64,000 nt of DNA, from the NCBI GenBank assembly GCA_002021875.1, contig CP018627.1, positions 1,612,001 to 1,676,000 of the forward strand, given 5' to 3'. Position 1 is the first letter of the stretch. Every line of letters starts with the position of its first letter. The DNA is from Streptomyces hygroscopicus (lineage in GTDB: Bacteria > Actinomycetota > Actinomycetes > Streptomycetales > Streptomycetaceae). A program made the position numbers and the translations under genes. Shown here in pieces: positions 22,501 to 52,272 of this stretch. Under the pieces are notes generated by a model. The model was not told where the DNA came from and did not search any database. It saw nothing but the letters and a program-made list of their open reading frames with translations.

Positions 22501-25500
22501 ATGTTCCGCCCAGCTCCTCGGCCGACTGGCCCGCACCTTCCGGTGCCGGGCTCAGTACCCCTTCGGCGTGGCACACCCAGCCCACATCGGCGCCCGAGTC
22601 GGCCTCGCCGTCCGGACGGGAGTAGATCCGCACATCGCGCCGCCCGTCCTCGGCCGCGGCGCCCACCACCACCTGGACGCGCAACCCGCCCGACTCCGGC
22701 AGCACCAACGGCACCTGTAGCGCCAACTCCTCGATCCCACCGCAGCCGACCTCGTCGGCCGCCCGCAGCGCCCACTCCACCAGCGCCGCGCCCGGGGCCA
22801 GGACGGCGTCCGCCACGATGTGTTCGCCGAGCCAGTCGTCACCGCCACCGGCCGCGATACGCCCGGTGAGCAGGTGGGTGCTTCCATCGGCCAGCTCCAC
22901 GGCGGCGCCAAGCAAGGGATGGTCCGCGTCGACGAGGCCGAGGCCGCTGGGGTCGCCGACAGCGCCCGAGCCGTTCATCCAATAGCGCTGGTGCTGGAAG
23001 GCATACGTGGGCAGATCGACCGTACGAGGCGTGGGATCGGCCGGGAACGCGGCCCTCCAGTCCACCTCGACCCCAGCAATGAACGCCTGACCCAGCGAGT
23101 GGAGAAGCTGAGCCCGGCCGCCGTGATCACGACGCAGCGTGGGCACCGCAACCGCATCCACACCCACCTGCTCGAACGTCTCCTGCAAACCGAGAGTCAG
23201 CACAGGGTGACTGCTGGCCTCGATGAACACCCGATGCCCATCGGACAGCAACGCCTCGACCGCATCGGCGAACCGCACCCGCTCCCGCAAATTCGACACC
23301 CAATAACCCGCGTCCAGGACGGAAGCCTCCGCCCGCTCACCGGTCACCGTCGAATAGAACGCCACCTCATCCGCCCCACCACCAACCGGACGAACACCAC
23401 CCAGAACCTCATCCAACTCCCCACGGATCTCCTCCACCTGAGGACCGTGCGAGGCATAATCCACCTCAATCAACCGCGCCCGCTCCCCCACCTCCTGACA
23501 CGCCGCCACGACAGCGGCCACCTGCTCCGGCGGACCCGAAACCACCGTGGACGAAGGCCCATTGACAGCCGCCACGCCCACACCAGCCGCCTGACCGCCA
23601 AGCTCCGACAGCAACTGCCCAGCCCGCTCCTGACCCACGCCGAGGGAGGCCATCGCCCCACCCCCAGCCAGCTGTCGCAACGCCTTACTCCGCAGCGCCA
23701 CAACCTTGGCACCGTCCTCCAACGACAGCGCACCCGCCACCACAGCCGCCGCGATCTCACCCTGGCTATGACCCACCACCGCCACAGGACACACCCCATA
23801 CCCCGCCCACACCGCAGCCAACGACACCATCACCGCCCACAACACCGGCTGCACCACATCCACCCGCCCCAGATCCGCCGCACCCTCCACACCACGCAAC
23901 ACATCCATCAGCGACCAGTCCACATACGCCGAAAGCGCCCGCTCACACTCCCCCACCCGCGCCGCGAACACCGGCGACACCGCCAGCAACTCCGCACCCA
24001 TCCCCACCCACTGCGAACCCTGACCGGGGAAGACCAACACCGGACCCACATCACCCGCCAGCGCCGCCGCACCCGACTGCACCACACCCGAATGCGACAC
24101 ACCCCCCGCCAACGCCCCCACCCCCGCAACCAACTCACCACAGCCCTCACCCACCACCACCGCCCGATGCTCAAACACCGACCGCGTCGTCACCAACGAC
24201 CACCCCACATCCACAGACGACAACTCAGACGCGCCACCCACCCGCTCAGCCAACGCCGCCGCCTGCCCCCGCAACGCCTCCGCACTCCGCCCCGACACCA
24301 CCCACGGCACCACCCCACCCACACCAGAGGAACCCACCCCCGGCACAACCCCCTCAGGCGCCTGCTCCACGATCACATGCGCATTGGTGCCACTGATCCC
24401 GAAGGCCGAGACCCCGGCCCGGCGCGGGCGCTCGTTGATCGGCCACTCCACCGGCTCCGTGAGCAGCCGCACACCGCCGCCGGACCAGTCCGCATGCGGG
24501 GTCGGCTCATCGACGTACAACGTGGCCGGCAGCAGTTCATGGCGCAGCGCCATCACCATCTTGATCACACCTGCCACACCCGCAGCACCTTGCGTATGGC
24601 CGATGTTGGACTTCAGCGAGCCGAGCCACAGCGGCCGGTCCTCAGGCCGGTCCCGGCCGTACGCGGCGAGCAGGGCCTCGGCTTCGATCGGGTCGCCGAG
24701 CGTGGTGCCCGTGCCATGTGCCTCCACCGCGTCCACCTCGGCGGAGGAGAGCTGGGCGTTGATCAGGGCCTGGCGGATCACCCGCTGCTGGGACGGGCCG
24801 TTGGGCGCGGTCAGCCCGTTGGACGCGCCGTCCTGGTTGATGGCCGAGCCCCGGAGCACGGCGAGTACCTGGTGGCCGTTGCGGCGTGCGTCGGAGAGCC
24901 GCTCCAGCAGCAGGAGCCCGACGCCCTCCGAGAAGCCGGTGCCGTCGGCGGCGGCCGCGAAGGGCTTGCAGCGGCCGTCGGGGGCGAGGCCGCGCTGGCG
25001 GGAGAATTCCACAAAGGTGTTCGGCGTGGTCATCACGGTCACGCCACCGGCCAGGGCCAGGGTGCATTCGCCCTGGCGCAGCGCCTGGCAGGCGAGATGC
25101 ATGGCGACCAGCGAGGACGAGCATGCGGTGTCCACCGTCACCGCGGGCCCCTCCAGTCCGAGGGTGAAGGCCACTCGGCCGGAGACGACGCTCAGGGTGT
25201 TTCCGGTGAGCAGATATCCTTCCGCGCTCTTTTCGATCTGCGGGGTGCCGAAGCCGAGAATTCCGGCGCCCGCGTAGACCCCGGTGGGGGTGCCCTTCAG
25301 TGAGGTGGGGTCGATTTTGGCGCGTTCGAGCAACTCCCAGGAGATTTCGAGCAGTTGGCGCTGCTGGGGTTCGGCCGCCAGGGCCTCGCGCGGGCTGATG
25401 CCGAAGAAGGCGGCGTCGAAGCCGTCGGCTCGGTCCAGGAATCCGCCGTGGCGGACGTAGCTGGTGCCGGAGTGGTCGGGGTCCGGGTGGTAGAGGGCCT

Positions 25501-25735
25501 CGGGACGCCAGCCGCGGTTGGTCGGAAACTCCCCGATCGCGTCCCCGCGCGAGGCGACCAGCTCCCACAGGTCCTCGGGCGAGGCGATCCCGCCGGGGAA
25601 CCGGCAGGCCATGCTCACGATGGCCACCGGCTCCTGTGACCGCTCCTCCATCTCGCGAAGCCGCCGACGTGTCTGCCCCAGATCGGCCGTGACCTTCTTG
25701 AGGTACTGGCGGAGCTTCTCTTCGGTACCCGACAT
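13550..25735 (-). CDS. nigAIV: Modular type I PKS, modules 5 and 6
   Basis: 4061 aa from the ATG at 25735. A longer frame opens 74 codons upstream, but it overlaps the preceding PKS gene out of frame and lacks docking homology, so I use [15 protein letters not shown] with GGAGG just upstream. Module 5: KS (Cys205), AT (Ser657; YASH 760-763, methylmalonyl), DH (His972, Asp1144), KR (Tyr1592, LDD B-type), ACP (Ser1757): alkene, C20=C21 in nigericin. Module 6: KS (Cys1990), AT (Ser2445 in GHSIGEI; HAFH 2545-2548, malonyl), DH (His2774, Asp2948), ER (about 3300-3600, GMVPG), KR (Tyr3761, LDD), ACP (Ser3934): CH2 at C19. Tail [11 protein letters not shown]6 opens with [12 protein letters not shown], the malonyl-type style, unlike its neighbours. 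A 4 x 18-bp repeat lies before the ER. Methylmalonyl rather than ethylmalonyl in module 5 argues against monensin A. Confidence 0.93.
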   Translation of the reverse strand: MSGTEEKLRQYLKKVTADLGQTRRRLREMEERSQEPVAIVSMACRFPGGIASPEDLWELVASRGDAIGEFPTNRGWRPEALYHPDPDHSGTSYVRHGGFLDRADGFDAAFFGISPREALAAEPQQRQLLEISWELLERAKIDPTSLKGTPTGVYAGAGILGFGTPQIEKSAEGYLLTGNTLSVVSGRVAFTLGLEGPAVTVDTACSSSLVAMHLACQALRQGECTLALAGGVTVMTTPNTFVEFSRQRGLAPDGRCKPFAAAADGTGFSEGVGLLLLERLSDARRNGHQVLAVLRGSAINQDGASNGLTAPNGPSQQRVIRQALINAQLSSAEVDAVEAHGTGTTLGDPIEAEALLAAYGRDRPEDRPLWLGSLKSNIGHTQGAAGVAGVIKMVMALRHELLPATLYVDEPTPHADWSGGGVRLLTEPVEWPINERPRRAGVSAFGISGTNAHVIVEQAPEGVVPGVGSSGVGGVVPWVVSGRSAEALRGQAAALAERVGGASELSSVDVGWSLVTTRSVFEHRAVVVGEGCGELVAGVGALAGGVSHSGVVQSGAAALAGDVGPVLVFPGQGSQWVGMGAELLAVSPVFAARVGECERALSAYVDWSLMDVLRGVEGAADLGRVDVVQPVLWAVMVSLAAVWAGYGVCPVAVVGHSQGEIAAAVVAGALSLEDGAKVVALRSKALRQLAGGGAMASLGVGQERAGQLLSELGGQAAGVGVAAVNGPSSTVVSGPPEQVAAVVAACQEVGERARLIEVDYASHGPQVEEIRGELDEVLGGVRPVGGGADEVAFYSTVTGERAEASVLDAGYWVSNLRERVRFADAVEALLSDGHRVFIEASSHPVLTLGLQETFEQVGVDAVAVPTLRRDHGGRAQLLHSLGQAFIAGVEVDWRAAFPADPTPRTVDLPTYAFQHQRYWMNGSGAVGDPSGLGLVDADHPLLGAAVELADGSTHLLTGRIAAGGGDDWLGEHIVADAVLAPGAALVEWALRAADEVGCGGIEELALQVPLVLPESGGLRVQVVVGAAAEDGRRDVRIYSRPDGEADSGADVGWVCHAEGVLSPAPEGAGQSAEELGGTWPPAGAQPVDLEGFYERSEASGYAYGPSFQGLRAVWRDGADLLAEVALPEAAGDADGFGIHPALLDAALHPALLLDTGSERERDGGQVRLPFAWNGVSLWAAGATTVRVRLTPHRDGAEGERGLRLVVADAVGDPVLTVDSLVTRPASVKQLREAAAARGVDGLFVLDWTPLPQSTGTEGPVVDRDTWAVLATEGAHPDLEAFLAGLDDGKPVPAVVLAEFPRSDADSATDMAAAGLAVAQRALELVQKWLAEPRLADARLVVVTRGAVAVADAEGGTDVAAAALWGLLRSAQAENPGRFLLLDLELDVDRDLALHLRDAITQAVDLEEPQLAVRDGRAWVPRLIRVSADSGPEERDTAAAIAPDGTVLVTGGTGTLGGLVAEHLVRTWQVGHLLLASRRGPDAPGARDLAARLEGLGARVRIAAVDVTDASAVAELVAGVEAEHPLTGVIHATGLLDDAVMTSQTPERLARVWAAKATGAAHLHTATADLPLSLFAMFSSAAGVMGSPGQANYAAANAFCDALAAHRQARGLPGLSVAWGLWAQSSEMTGKLAATDRARMSRSGIAAMSSEKALGLLDAACAQGAPLCVAAAVDPAGVARGDLPAVLRGLVAGRARRRMAEGGSSVSGLAGRLVGLGVGARLDVVVEVVRGGVAVVLGFGSVSEVRVDAAFKELGFDSLTAVELRNRLSVVTGLRLPATMVFDYPTPRVLAEYLCTRLTGETAGSAAHAPVVAAADADEPIAIVAMTCRFPGGVSSPEELWNLVASGRDAIGEFPTGRGWDLDGLFHPDPDHPGTSYARKGGFLYDADAFDAAFFGINPREALATDPQQRLLLEASWEVLERAGIDPVSLKGSPTGVYAGVMYHDYAAGLSGGDARLEGYAMLASSGSVVSGRVAYTLGFEGPAVTVDTACSSSLVAMHLAAQALRQGECTLALAGGVTVMATPDVFTGFSRQRGLAPDGRCKPFAAAADGTGWSEGVGVLLLERLSDARRNGHDVLAVIRGSAVNQDGASNGLTAPNGPSQQRVIRQALTSAGLSPSDIDAVEAHGTGTTLGDPIEAQALLATYGQDRPDGQPLLLGSIKSNIGHAQAAAGVAGVIKMVQAMRHGTLPASLHIDEPSPHVDWDSGAVRLLTEAVEWPNGERPRRAGVSSFGASGTNAHLLLEQAPEPVERVTTEPVISPDTRAVPWTLSARSAEALRGQAAALAERVASCPELPTVEVGWSLATTRSLFEHRAVALGGDRAELLAAVEALASGEPHPGVVLPASGAATGKTVWLFSGQGSQRQGMGAGLYERFPVFATAFDEVCGLLDPHLEHPLRDVVFHGVAERPRLLDHTTYAQAGLFALHIALARLLDSVGVRPDAVIGHSIGEIAAAHIAGVFDLPDACCLVAARATLMGGLPEGGGMVTIAATADELAEDLARYEGQVGIAALNTPGNTVVSGPIELVADIGANWVAKGRKTRTLTVSHAFHSPLMDPILEPFAQAIDGLTFHRPTLPVLSNLTGEPADEEMATPGYWVRHIRQPVRFHPAVAHIAPETGVFLELGPDPVLATATQHTLQHLTPDGATTDADADEGEAGAGAERPTPLVTATLSRKRPDVYALGHALAQLHTHGTDVDWAHWFPADPAPRTVDLPTYAFQRERYWLAQGGGVGDVGAAGLQRVEHAHLPAAVGLADGGLVLTGRISAGGGAGGWLAEHVMAGAVLAPGAALVEWALRAADEAGCGGVEELALQVPLVLPASGGLRVQVVVGVATEDGRRDVRVYSRPDRDVEPGAEPGWVCHAEGVLSPPSPQSPAREPVDEPGRAWPPVGAEPVRLDGFYERAAASGYAYGPSFRGLRAVWRDGEDLLAEVALPEAAGDPDGFGIHPALLDAALHPAFLLDRPGQEHDDGRVWLPFAWNGVSLSAGGATTVRVRLSPQEQEAGGAEGERGLRVAVADALGGPVLTVDSLVMRPAAVDQLRTSGGPEVEGLFTLEWTSLPVPAPDTGAGHQGPDPADGGEWVVLGPQECGPIVPGAVHHPHLEALVSALDGDGPAPSVAVAYLPALGGSSGGDAGTDLAAAGLAASERALELVRDWLAEPRLAETRLVMVTRGAVAVDISEAVDTSEAVDTSEADGASEADGAGDGGLDVAGAAVCGLVRSAQAENPGRFLLVDLDPDSEPLEESVRSAVAWAAHLDEPQVALRAGRLRVPRLMRAGGVSSGGVAALVGQPAWRLELTGAATVENVKPVPCPEVLEPLGPRQVRVAVHAAGINFRDALISLGMVPGQTGLGGEGSGVVLDVGPEVTGVAVGDLVMGVFDRAFGPTAVTDTRMVAPVPAGWTSPQAASVPVAFLTAWYGLVELARLRAGETVLIHAATGGVGMAAVRIARHLGAEVYATASPGKHEVLEAMGIDEAHRASSRDLDFEEVFREATGGRGLDVVLNSLAGPFVDASLRLLGEGGRLMEMGKTDLRDPERVAEEYPGVTYQVYDLITDAGPEHIGRMLGELGELFTTGALRPLPVRTWPLSRTREALRHLSQAKHTGKLVLDVPAPVDPDGTVLITGGTGTLGALVAEHLVRVWRIGHLLLVSRRGPEAPGARDLVDRLAALGARVRIVAADVTEAAAVAELVAGVDPGHPLTGVIHAAGVLDDAVVTAQTPERLARVWAAKATAAAHLHAATAHLRLGAFVLFSSAAGVMGSPGQANYAAANAFCDALAAHRQALGLPTVSVAWGLWAESSEMTGGLADADLARMSRSGVTAMAADHALRLLDAAAEHGGHQLIAADMNTRVLAAQPADGLPATLRALAASGAGGAAARRTAAAADARPDDWAGRLAGLSAAEQHRTVLQLVRGHVATVLGHADAEAVQADTNFKELGFDSLTAVELRNRLAAATGLRLPAALVFDYPEAAVLADYLLERIAPAVGAATGRDGADPVLNELARLEATLIGLEMEDDDSGAVTARLESLLAKWKATRKPAEEEMTAAERLESASAAQVLDFIDNELGVS
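16142..16213 (-). repeat. 18-bp minisatellite x4 in the module 6 DH-ER linker
   Basis: Four direct 18-nt units, such as GTCGACCGCCTCCGAGGT, begin at 16142, 16160, 16178 and 16196, with a decayed fifth after them. In frame they give an acidic Ser-Glu-Ala-Val-Asp-Thr type hexapeptide repeated at residues 3175-3198, in the pseudo-KR/linker region between DH and ER of module 6. Confidence 0.9.
19023..20692 (-). repeat. Mosaic duplicate: ACP5-KS6 region, copy of ACP7-KS8
   Basis: Partner of 6733-8399. The ACP linker part (20334-20692) uses unusual T/G-ending codons in both copies and differs at one visible base. The KS part alternates identical and divergent blocks, the pattern expected from repeated gene conversion rather than a single recent duplication. 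Confidence 0.85.
22981..24136 (-). repeat. Near-identical tract: module 5 AT, copy of module 2 AT
   Basis: Aligns to 41974-43129 (offset 18,993) over the KS-AT linker remnant, the whole AT and the post-AT linker. About 23284-23576 is identical to 42277-42569. An island around 42577-42720 differs. Much of the tract has T/G wobble codons (Leu TTG, Gly GGT, Phe TTT) unlike the flanking PKS sequence. Confidence 0.85.
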
Positions 25736-25751
25736 CAGTTCCGCGCCTCCA

Positions 25752-37979
<12,228 letters not shown>

Positions 37980-38020
37980 AGAGGGTCACCCGGCCTTCAG
38001 CGAAGGGCGCGCCACGTTGT

Positions 38021-44728
<6,708 letters not shown>

Positions 44729-44769
44729 GAGGGTCACCCGGCCTTCAGCGATCGTCGCGCCCGGCACAT

Positions 44770-47700
44770 TCAGGACACTCCAAGCTCGTTGTCAATAAAC
44801 TCAAGGACCTGATCCGCCGAGGCGGACTCCAGCCTTTGGGCCGCGCTCATCTCATCCGTCGGCTGCCGTGGCACCTGCGTGCTCGGCGGGACGATCGCGG
44901 TGGGGGTGGCGGCGGTGCCGTCCGAGGTCAGCCGTCGTACAAGGTGGTGGGCGATGCCTTCCGGGGTGGGATGCCGGAAGATCAGGGCCGCGGGCAGCCG
45001 CAGACCGGTGGCGGCCGCGAGGCGATCGCGCAGTTCGACAGCGGTCAGGGACTCGAAGCCCAGCTCCTTGAAGCTGGCGTCGGCGCGCACCGCCTCGGCA
45101 TCGGTGTGCCCCAGCACGGTGGCGGCGTGGTCGCGCACCAGGCCGAGAAGCGTGCGATACCGGTCGAGGGCCGACAGCCGCGCCAGCCGGGCGGCCCAGT
45201 CGACGGACGGCGCTTCGGCGGCGGCAGCGGTACGCCGCCGTACGCTTCCCCCGCCACCGCCATCGGTGGCCACCCGGCCGGTGTTCAGGGCTCGCAACTG
45301 ATCGGCCTCGGCGGGGCGCAGCAGCAGCGCGTCGATCGTCAGCACCGGGGCGCCCACGGCGTCGGCGACGACGACCCGCAGTTCCCGCTCGCCCTCGGCG
45401 GCCTGGGGACGGGCGGTGAGTCTGACCCGTACGGCGGTGGCCTCGGCCGCCCACAGGGACACGCCACTCGCGGTGAATGGCAGCCACATCCGCCCCTCGT
45501 CCGGCTCCGGCCCGGGATCGGGATGGCCGGGCAGCAGCGTCGGATGGAGCACCGCGTCCAGCAGGGCGGGGTGAATACCGAACCCGTTGGGCTCTCCCGC
45601 GGCCTTGGGCAGTTCCACATCGGCCAGCAGATCGGCGCCGTCCCGCCATACCGCGCGCAGCCCCTGGAACGCGGCTCCGTAGGCGTATCCGGATGCGGCG
45701 ATCCGTTCGTAGAAGCCGTCGGTGTCCACCGGCCGCGCTCCGGGCGGCGGCCATGTCCCGGGCAGCTCCGCCGCTCGGCTCTCCGGTACGGCGGGGCCGA
45801 GTACGCCCACGGCATGGCACATCCAGTCGGTGTCCCCACCCTTGCGAAGGGCGTCGTCGGGGAGGGAGTAGACCGCGAGGTCGCGGCGTCCGTCGTCGGC
45901 GGACGGGCCCACCACCACCTGGACGCACCGGCCGCCCGTCGCGGGCAGCACCAGCGGCAGCCGCAGCGCCAGTTCCTCCACCGCACCGCAGCCCGCCTCG
46001 TCGGCCGCCCGCAGCGCCCACTCCATCAGCACGGTTCCGGGGACCAGGGCCACGCCCGCCACCACATGGTCGGCGAGCCAGCCGTGCGTCTGCGGGGAGA
46101 GACGTCCGGTCAGCACATGGCCACTGCCGTCGGCGAGCCGCAGCGCGGCGCCCAGCAGAGGATGGTCCGCGGCGACCAGACCGAGGGCGCCGGGGTCCCC
46201 GCCGGTCCCGCCGGGGGTGTCCAGCCAGTAGCGCCGGCGCTGAAAGGCGTACGTGGGCAGATCGACCGTACGAGGCGTGGGGTCGGCCGGGAAGGCAGCC
46301 GGCCAGTCCACCTCGGCCCCGGCGATGAACGCCCGCGCGACCGACTTCGTGAGCTGTGCCAGGTCCCCGTGGTCACGCCGCAGGGTGGGCACCGCGGCGG
46401 CGCCGCTCTCCGCGTGCTCGAAACTCTCCCGCATCGCCATGGTGAGGACGGGATGGGTGCTGGCCTCGATGAACACCCGGTGCCCATCGGCCAGCAGCGC
46501 CTGAACCGTCTCGGCGAACCGCACCCGCTCGCGCAGATTCCGCACCCAATAGCCCGTGTCCAGCACGGAGGCGTCGGCCCGGCCGCCGGTCACGGTGGAG
46601 TAGAAGACAACGCCGGACCCGGACGCCCCGACCGGCTCAACTCCCCTGAGCAGCTCGGTGAGTTCCTCGGCGATCTCGTCGACCTGGGGACTGTGCGAGG
46701 CGTAGTCCACCTCGATCATCCGCGCCCGCTCGCCCGCCTCCCGGCAGGCGGCCGCGGCAGCGGCCACCTGCTCCGGCGGCCCGGACACCACAGTGGACTC
46801 GGGCCCGTTCACCACCGCCACCACTACCGCGGCGGCCAGGTCGCCGAGCCCGGACAGCAGCTCCGCGGCCTGTTCCTCACCTACGCCGAGGGAGGCCATG
46901 GCCCCGCCGCCGGCGAGTCGCCGCAGGGCCCGGCTGCGCAGCGCCACGACCTTCGCGCCGTCCTCCAGGGACAGCGCTCCCGCCACCACTGCCGCCGCGA
47001 TCTCGCCCTGGCTGTGGCCCACCACGGCGGCGGGCCGCACACCGTACTCGGCCCATACGGCGGCCAGGGACACCATCGCCGCCCAGAGCACCGGCTGCAC
47101 CACGTCCACCCGGCTCAGCTCGGCGGCGCCTTCGGCCCCCCGCAGGACATCCGTGAGCGACCAGTCGACGTGGGGGGCGAGCGCTCGTTCGCACTCCGCC
47201 ACCCGGGCGGCGAACACCGGTGAGGCGTCCAGCAGTCCGGCACCCATCCCGGCCCACTGCGAGCCCTGCCCGGGGAAGACCAGCACTGGACCCGCGCCGC
47301 CCGTGGTGGCGGCCGTGCCCGTGTGCACCACGCCCGGGTGGGTGCCCTCGGACGCCAACGCCTGGAGGGCGGCGGTGAGTTCGTCGCTGTCGTCGCCGAC
47401 CATCACCGCGCGGTGCTCGAACGCCGTCCGGGTGGTGATCAGTGACCAGCCCACCTCCCGGGGTGACGGCGTGTTGTCGGCGGCCATGCGGGAGGCCAGC
47501 TCCCGGGCCTGTCCTCGAAGGGCCTCGGCGCTCCGGGCGGAGAGCACCCAGGGCACCGGCCGGTCATCCTCGTCCGTCCGCGCCTCGGCGGGTGCGGGTT
47601 CCGGCTCGGGCGCCTGTTCCACGATCAGATGCGAGTTGGTGCCGCTGATGCCGAAGGAGGACACGCCCGCGCGGCGGGGGCGTTCGTCACGCGGCCACTC

Positions 47701-50700
47701 CACCGGCCCGGTCAGCAGGCGCACCGCGCCGCTGTCCCAGTGGACGTGCGGGCTGGGCGCGTCGATGTGCAAAGTGGCGGGCAGCAGTCCGCGTCGCATG
47801 GCCATCACCATCTTGATGACGCCCGCCACGCCGGCGGCGGCCTGGGTGTGGCCGATGTTGGACTTCAGCGAGCCCAGCCACAGGGGCCGGTCTCCGGTCC
47901 GCTCCTGCCCGTAGGTGGCGAGCAGGGCCTGGGCCTCGATCGGGTCGCCGAGGGTGGTTCCGGTGCCATGGGCCTCGACGGCGTCCACCTCGGAGGGCGA
48001 CAGCCGGGCGTCGGCGAGGGCTTGACGGATCACCCGCTGCTGGGAGGGGCCGTTGGGCGCGGTCAGCCCATTGGAGGCGCCGTCCTGGTTGACGGCCGAG
48101 CCCCGGATCACCGCCAGCACCCGGTGGCCCTCCCGCCGCGCGTCGGAGAGCCGTTCCAGGAGCAGCAGGCCGACGCCCTCGCCCCATCCGGTGCCGTCGG
48201 CCGCCGCCGCGAACGGCTTGCACCGCCCGTCGGGGGCCAGCCCCCGCTGGCGGGAGAAGCCGGTGAACATGCCGGGGGCGGCCATCACCGTCACCCCTCC
48301 GGCCAGGGCCAGCGCACACTCGCCCTGCCGCAGTGCCCGTACCGCCAGATGGACGGCCACGAGCGACGACGAACACGCCGTGTCCACCGAGACCGCGGGC
48401 CCCTCCAGGCCGAAGGTGAACGCCACCCGGCCGGACACCACGCTCGGGGCGCCGCCGGTCAGCAGATGGCCGTCGAGCCCCTTGGGCGCCTCGTGCAGCC
48501 GGGGGCCGTAGTCCTGGGCCGTCACGCCGACGAACACCCCGGTCGGACTGGACCGGAGGGCGGTGGAGCGGATGCCCGCCCGTTCGAAGGTCTCCCACGC
48601 GGTTTCCAGCAGCAGCCGCTGCTGGGGGTCGGTGGCCAGCGCCTCGCGGGGGCTGATGCCGAAGAACTCCGCGTCGAATTCCGGTGCGTCGTAGAGGAAG
48701 CCGCCCTCGTGGGCGTAGCTGGTGCCGGGGCGGTCCTGGTCGGGGTCGAAGAGTCCGGCCAGGTCCCAGCCGCGGTCCCGGGGGAACTCCCCGATCGCGT
48801 CGGCGCCTTCGGCCACCAGCCGCCACAGCGCCTCGGGCGAGTCGACCCCGCCCGGGAAGCGGCAGCCCATGGCGACCACCGCGATCGGCTCCCCGGCGTC
48901 GCCCGGTGTGGTGGCCGTGGCCGCGGGTGGGGTGGCGGAGGGGCCGGTGGCGGGGGTGGTGTGGGCCCTCAGGTGGTCGGCGACGGCCAGCGGCGTGGGG
49001 TGGTCGAAGGTGAGCGTGGCGGTCAAGGGCAGCCCGGTGGCCGCGCCGAGCCGCTCGCTCAGTTCGGTCGCCGCGAGGGAGTCGAAGCCCAGCTCCTTGA
49101 AGGTGAGGCTGGGATCGATGGCGCCCGGCGCGGAGTGCCCGAGGACGAGGGCTACGTGCGTCCGCACGGTGTCCAGCGGGTCGCGGTGCCACGCCGCGTT
49201 GGCAGGCTCGGCCGACTCACCTGTGGGCGGTGCCGGGTCCGGGGCGCCGTCCGTCCCGGTGGCGTGGGTGGCCGGCGCGGTGGATTCGGGTGGGGCGCCG
49301 GGCCAGTAGCGGTCCCGCTGGAAGGCGTACGTCGGCAGGTCGACCCGCTGCCGGGGATGCCCGGCGCAGGCCCGGTCCCAGGCCACTTCGGCGCCGCGGA
49401 CACTCGCCTGGGCCATGGCGGTGGCGAAGGTGCGCGCCTCGGGGCGGTCGCGGCGCAGCGCGGCCACGGCGGCCGGGCGCGGCCTCCCGGGGGCCGGTCC
49501 CGGCAGTGCGGTGAGGCATTCGCGGGTCATGGCGGTGAGCGGGGCGTCCGGTCCGAGTTCGAGAAAGGTGGTGACACCGGCGTCCAGGAGGGTGTGCACA
49601 CCGTCCATGAAGCGCACCGCGTGGCGGGCGTGACGGGCCCAGTACTCGGGTGAGGCGAGTTGTGAGGCGGTGGCGAGCCGTCCCGTCACATTGGAGACGA
49701 CGGGGATGGCCGGTGCGGAGAAGGTCAGTTCCGAGGCGACCGCGCGCAGTTCGTCGAGCATGCCGTCCATATGCGGCGAGTGGAAGGCATGGCTGACCTT
49801 CAGCAGCCGGGCCTTGCGGCCACGCTCACGCCAGACGGCGGCGGCCGCGTGGACGGCGTCGTGGTCGCCCGAAATCACCACGGACGAGGGCCCGTTGACG
49901 GCGGCGATGTCCAGCCGGTCCTCCCATCCGGCGAGCAGTCCGGCGGCCTCGTCCGCGTCGGCCTGCAGCGCGGCCATGGCCCCCTTCGCCGTGACCGACT
50001 GCATCAGCCGACCGCGTGCGGCCACCAGAGCGCAGGCGTCGGGCAGGGTGAGCACACCGGCCACATGGGCCGCGGCGATCTCGCCGACCGAGTGGCCCAT
50101 CACATGGCCGGGGGTGAGTCCCCAGGATTCGGCCAGCCGGTACAGGGCCACTTCGATGGCGAACAGCGCGGGCTGGGTGTACGAGGTCCGGTCGAGCAAC
50201 GCCGCCCGCGGGGAAGGGGCTTGGGCGGACATCACCTCGTGCAGCGGCTCCGCCAGCCGTGCGTCCAGGCAGTCGCACACCTCGTCCAGCGCCGCGGCGA
50301 AGACCGGATAGGCGGCATACAGCTCACGGCCCATGGCCGCTCGCTGGCTGCCCTGGCCGCTGAAGAGGAAGGCGAGGCCGCCGTCCACGGCGCCGCCCCG
50401 CACCGCTCCGGCGGTCTCCGCGCCATCGGCCAGCGCGTCCAGCCCGCTCAGCAGCTCGTCGGTGTCCTCGCCGAGGAGCACGGCGCGGTGGTCGAAGGCG
50501 GTCCGGGTGGTGGCCAGGGAGTGTGCGATGTCGGCCGGGGAGAGGTCGGGGTGGTCCGCCAGATGGTCGCGAAGCCGCCCGGCCTGGGCGCGCAGCGCCG
50601 CGGGGGTCTTGGCGGAGATCGGCCAGGCCACCACGGGGGGCGCGGGGGGCGCGGGGGTGTCGGCCGGTGCGGACGAGGGGGCGGGCGTGGGCACTGGGGC

Positions 50701-52029
50701 GGGCGCTTCGCCGAGGACGAGATGGCAGTTGGTGCCGCCCATGCCGAAGGAGCTGACCCCGGCGAGCAGCGGCCGGTCCGGGCGGGGCCAGTCGCCGAGC
50801 CGGTCATGGACCCGCAGTCCGAGCTCGGTCAGCGGGATCCGCGGGTTCGGGGTGGTGAAGTGGAGGCTGGCCGGGAGCAGTCGGTGCTGGATGCCGAGGG
50901 CGGTCTTGAGGAGGCCGACGATGCCGGCGGCGCCTTCGAGGTGGCCCACGTTGGTCTTGGCGGAGCCGACGAGCAGGGGTGTGCCGTCCGTCCGGGCGGT
51001 GCCGAGCGCGGCGCCGAGCGCCGCCGCTTCGACGGGGTCGCCGACGGGGGTTCCGGTGCCGTGCAGTTCGACGTACTGGACGTCGTCGGGTGCGACTCCG
51101 GCCCGCCGGTGGGCGGTACGCACCACGTCCTCCTGGGCCGCCGGGCTGGGGGCCGTCAGCCCGTCGGTGGCGCCGTCGTTGTTGACGGCGCCGGCGTGGA
51201 TGACGCAGTACACCGGGTCGCCGTCGCGTACGGCCGCGGCGAGTGGTTTGAGGAGGACCGCCGCTCCGCCCTCACCACGGACGAAGCCGTTGGCGCGGGC
51301 GTCGAAGGTGTGGCAGCGCCCGTCCGGGGAGAGCCCGCCGAACTGGGCGGCGGCGGCCGTCATGCTGTCCTCGGTGAGGATGAGGTTGACACCGCCGGCC
51401 AGCGCCAGAGTGCACTCCCCGCGCCGCAGGCTCTCGCAGGCCGTGTGGACGGCCACCAGCGAGGACGACTGTGCGGTGTCCACGGTGAGGCTCGGGCCGC
51501 GTAGACCGTATCCGTAGGAGACCCGGTTGGCGATGATGCTGCGGTGGACACCGGTCATGGCGTGCCGGGTGGCCGCGGTGGTGTCCCGGCGCAGCAGGGT
51601 GGCGTATTCGTCCCAGATGGCGCCGACGAACACACCGGTCGGGGTGTCCTTCAGCGTTCCGGGGCGGATTCCCGCGTCCTCGAACGACTCCCAGGCGAGT
51701 TCGAGCATCAGCCGCTGCTGGGGGTCCATGGCCGTCGCCTCGCGGGGCGAGATGCCGAAGAAGGAGGCGTCGAAGGTGTCGACGCGGTCCAGGAAGCCGC
51801 CGTACCAGGTCGGGGCGGGCCGGTCGGGGCCGCCGGTGGCCGCGGTGCCGGTGGCGGCGGTGCCGGTCCGGCGGCGGTCGCCCGGCATGGTGGTGACGGC
51901 GTTCCCGCCCTGCCGCAGCAGCCGCCAGAAGGCTGACGGACTGGGTGCGTGCGGCAGGCGGCAGGCCATTCCCACCACGGCGATGGGCTCCGCTTGCTGA
52001 GGTGTCCGGGTGGGCGCGGCGCTATCCAT
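44770..52029 (-). CDS. nigAI: PKS loading module (KSQ-AT-ACP) and module 1
   Basis: 2419 aa, first gene of the assembly line. There is no docking coil at the N-terminus, as expected for a first protein. Loading module: KSQ with Gln187 replacing the nucleophile Cys ([11 protein letters not shown]), AT (Ser647 in GHSVGEI; HAFH 747-750, malonyl) and ACP (Ser984). It decarboxylates malonyl-ACP to acetyl, as in monensin. Module 1: KS (Cys1219), AT (Ser1673; YASH 1776-1779, methylmalonyl), DH (His1988 in [10 protein letters not shown], Asp2158) and ACP (Ser2327). No KR: after the DH the chain passes through a Gly/Arg/Ala linker straight into the ACP. The ketone must remain, matching hemiketal C29 of nigericin. 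The ACP motif is LGFESL, with Glu2326 in place of the usual Asp. Tail FIDNELGVS. The start ATG has only a weak GGGG-type ribosome site, and the upstream in-frame codons include no other start. Confidence 0.93.
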   Translation of the reverse strand: MDSAAPTRTPQQAEPIAVVGMACRLPHAPSPSAFWRLLRQGGNAVTTMPGDRRRTGTAATGTAATGGPDRPAPTWYGGFLDRVDTFDASFFGISPREATAMDPQQRLMLELAWESFEDAGIRPGTLKDTPTGVFVGAIWDEYATLLRRDTTAATRHAMTGVHRSIIANRVSYGYGLRGPSLTVDTAQSSSLVAVHTACESLRRGECTLALAGGVNLILTEDSMTAAAAQFGGLSPDGRCHTFDARANGFVRGEGGAAVLLKPLAAAVRDGDPVYCVIHAGAVNNDGATDGLTAPSPAAQEDVVRTAHRRAGVAPDDVQYVELHGTGTPVGDPVEAAALGAALGTARTDGTPLLVGSAKTNVGHLEGAAGIVGLLKTALGIQHRLLPASLHFTTPNPRIPLTELGLRVHDRLGDWPRPDRPLLAGVSSFGMGGTNCHLVLGEAPAPVPTPAPSSAPADTPAPPAPPVVAWPISAKTPAALRAQAGRLRDHLADHPDLSPADIAHSLATTRTAFDHRAVLLGEDTDELLSGLDALADGAETAGAVRGGAVDGGLAFLFSGQGSQRAAMGRELYAAYPVFAAALDEVCDCLDARLAEPLHEVMSAQAPSPRAALLDRTSYTQPALFAIEVALYRLAESWGLTPGHVMGHSVGEIAAAHVAGVLTLPDACALVAARGRLMQSVTAKGAMAALQADADEAAGLLAGWEDRLDIAAVNGPSSVVISGDHDAVHAAAAVWRERGRKARLLKVSHAFHSPHMDGMLDELRAVASELTFSAPAIPVVSNVTGRLATASQLASPEYWARHARHAVRFMDGVHTLLDAGVTTFLELGPDAPLTAMTRECLTALPGPAPGRPRPAAVAALRRDRPEARTFATAMAQASVRGAEVAWDRACAGHPRQRVDLPTYAFQRDRYWPGAPPESTAPATHATGTDGAPDPAPPTGESAEPANAAWHRDPLDTVRTHVALVLGHSAPGAIDPSLTFKELGFDSLAATELSERLGAATGLPLTATLTFDHPTPLAVADHLRAHTTPATGPSATPPAATATTPGDAGEPIAVVAMGCRFPGGVDSPEALWRLVAEGADAIGEFPRDRGWDLAGLFDPDQDRPGTSYAHEGGFLYDAPEFDAEFFGISPREALATDPQQRLLLETAWETFERAGIRSTALRSSPTGVFVGVTAQDYGPRLHEAPKGLDGHLLTGGAPSVVSGRVAFTFGLEGPAVSVDTACSSSLVAVHLAVRALRQGECALALAGGVTVMAAPGMFTGFSRQRGLAPDGRCKPFAAAADGTGWGEGVGLLLLERLSDARREGHRVLAVIRGSAVNQDGASNGLTAPNGPSQQRVIRQALADARLSPSEVDAVEAHGTGTTLGDPIEAQALLATYGQERTGDRPLWLGSLKSNIGHTQAAAGVAGVIKMVMAMRRGLLPATLHIDAPSPHVHWDSGAVRLLTGPVEWPRDERPRRAGVSSFGISGTNSHLIVEQAPEPEPAPAEARTDEDDRPVPWVLSARSAEALRGQARELASRMAADNTPSPREVGWSLITTRTAFEHRAVMVGDDSDELTAALQALASEGTHPGVVHTGTAATTGGAGPVLVFPGQGSQWAGMGAGLLDASPVFAARVAECERALAPHVDWSLTDVLRGAEGAAELSRVDVVQPVLWAAMVSLAAVWAEYGVRPAAVVGHSQGEIAAAVVAGALSLEDGAKVVALRSRALRRLAGGGAMASLGVGEEQAAELLSGLGDLAAAVVVAVVNGPESTVVSGPPEQVAAAAAACREAGERARMIEVDYASHSPQVDEIAEELTELLRGVEPVGASGSGVVFYSTVTGGRADASVLDTGYWVRNLRERVRFAETVQALLADGHRVFIEASTHPVLTMAMRESFEHAESGAAAVPTLRRDHGDLAQLTKSVARAFIAGAEVDWPAAFPADPTPRTVDLPTYAFQRRRYWLDTPGGTGGDPGALGLVAADHPLLGAALRLADGSGHVLTGRLSPQTHGWLADHVVAGVALVPGTVLMEWALRAADEAGCGAVEELALRLPLVLPATGGRCVQVVVGPSADDGRRDLAVYSLPDDALRKGGDTDWMCHAVGVLGPAVPESRAAELPGTWPPPGARPVDTDGFYERIAASGYAYGAAFQGLRAVWRDGADLLADVELPKAAGEPNGFGIHPALLDAVLHPTLLPGHPDPGPEPDEGRMWLPFTASGVSLWAAEATAVRVRLTARPQAAEGERELRVVVADAVGAPVLTIDALLLRPAEADQLRALNTGRVATDGGGGGSVRRRTAAAAEAPSVDWAARLARLSALDRYRTLLGLVRDHAATVLGHTDAEAVRADASFKELGFESLTAVELRDRLAAATGLRLPAALIFRHPTPEGIAHHLVRRLTSDGTAATPTAIVPPSTQVPRQPTDEMSAAQRLESASADQVLEFIDNELGVS
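46454..46722 (-). repeat. Near-identical tract: module 1 AT C-terminus, copy of module 4
   Basis: Partner of 29932-30200. Codon use is the ordinary C/G-ending type, so this exchange is distinct from the T/G wobble patches shared by modules 2, 5 and 7. Confidence 0.8.
51832..51867 (-). repeat. 15-bp direct repeat in the KSQ N-terminal loop
   Basis: About 2.4 units of a 15-nt repeat (GCCGGTGGCGGCGGT) encode Thr-Ala-Ala-Thr-Gly pentapeptides at residues 55-66, an extra loop between the PGDRRR stretch and the YGGFLDRVD segment of the loading KS. Confidence 0.75.
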
Positions 52030-52272
52030 CGCACCCCATATGGCGCTGGGAGAACATCTGCGTGTTCTGGGTCATGGGCGGCACTCCCGCTCCGGATTGA
52101 TGATCGGTGCGAGCACGTGGCCCATCGTGGGGCGCGGCTCTAAAGCAAGACCAAATAGGCCGCGGCCGGTGACTTTAGAGACGCGTTACCGGAACCCATG
52201 ACCATCGCTGAGCGGGTGAGCCCTTTATGTGCCCTTGGCCGACCCGATCTCCGAGCACACAGGAGGAGTGCC
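52030..52272 (+). promoter_or_regulatory. Divergent promoter region between PKS and methyltransferase
   Basis: This 243-bp gap separates the divergent starts of the first PKS gene (52029, minus) and the methyltransferase (52273, plus), so it must hold the promoters for the whole PKS operon and probably for the methyltransferase. No convincing -35/-10 pair is visible. The central feature is the interrupted palindrome at 52138-52180, described separately. Confidence 0.7.
52138..52180. promoter_or_regulatory. Interrupted palindrome, candidate operator
   Basis: CTCTAAAG (52138-52145) and its exact reverse complement CTTTAGAG (52173-52180) flank 27 bp containing a 10-bp perfect palindrome GGCCGCGGCC (52158-52167). 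It lies about 110 bp from the PKS start and 93 bp from the methyltransferase start, a suitable place for a regulator acting on both promoters. The A/T-containing arms stand out in this GC-rich gap. Binding is inferred. Confidence 0.55.

Noticed and set aside
51460..51480. Gln instead of Cys in the loading KS as a broken KS
   Set aside because: It is the normal KSQ decarboxylase signature of loading modules, as in monensin.
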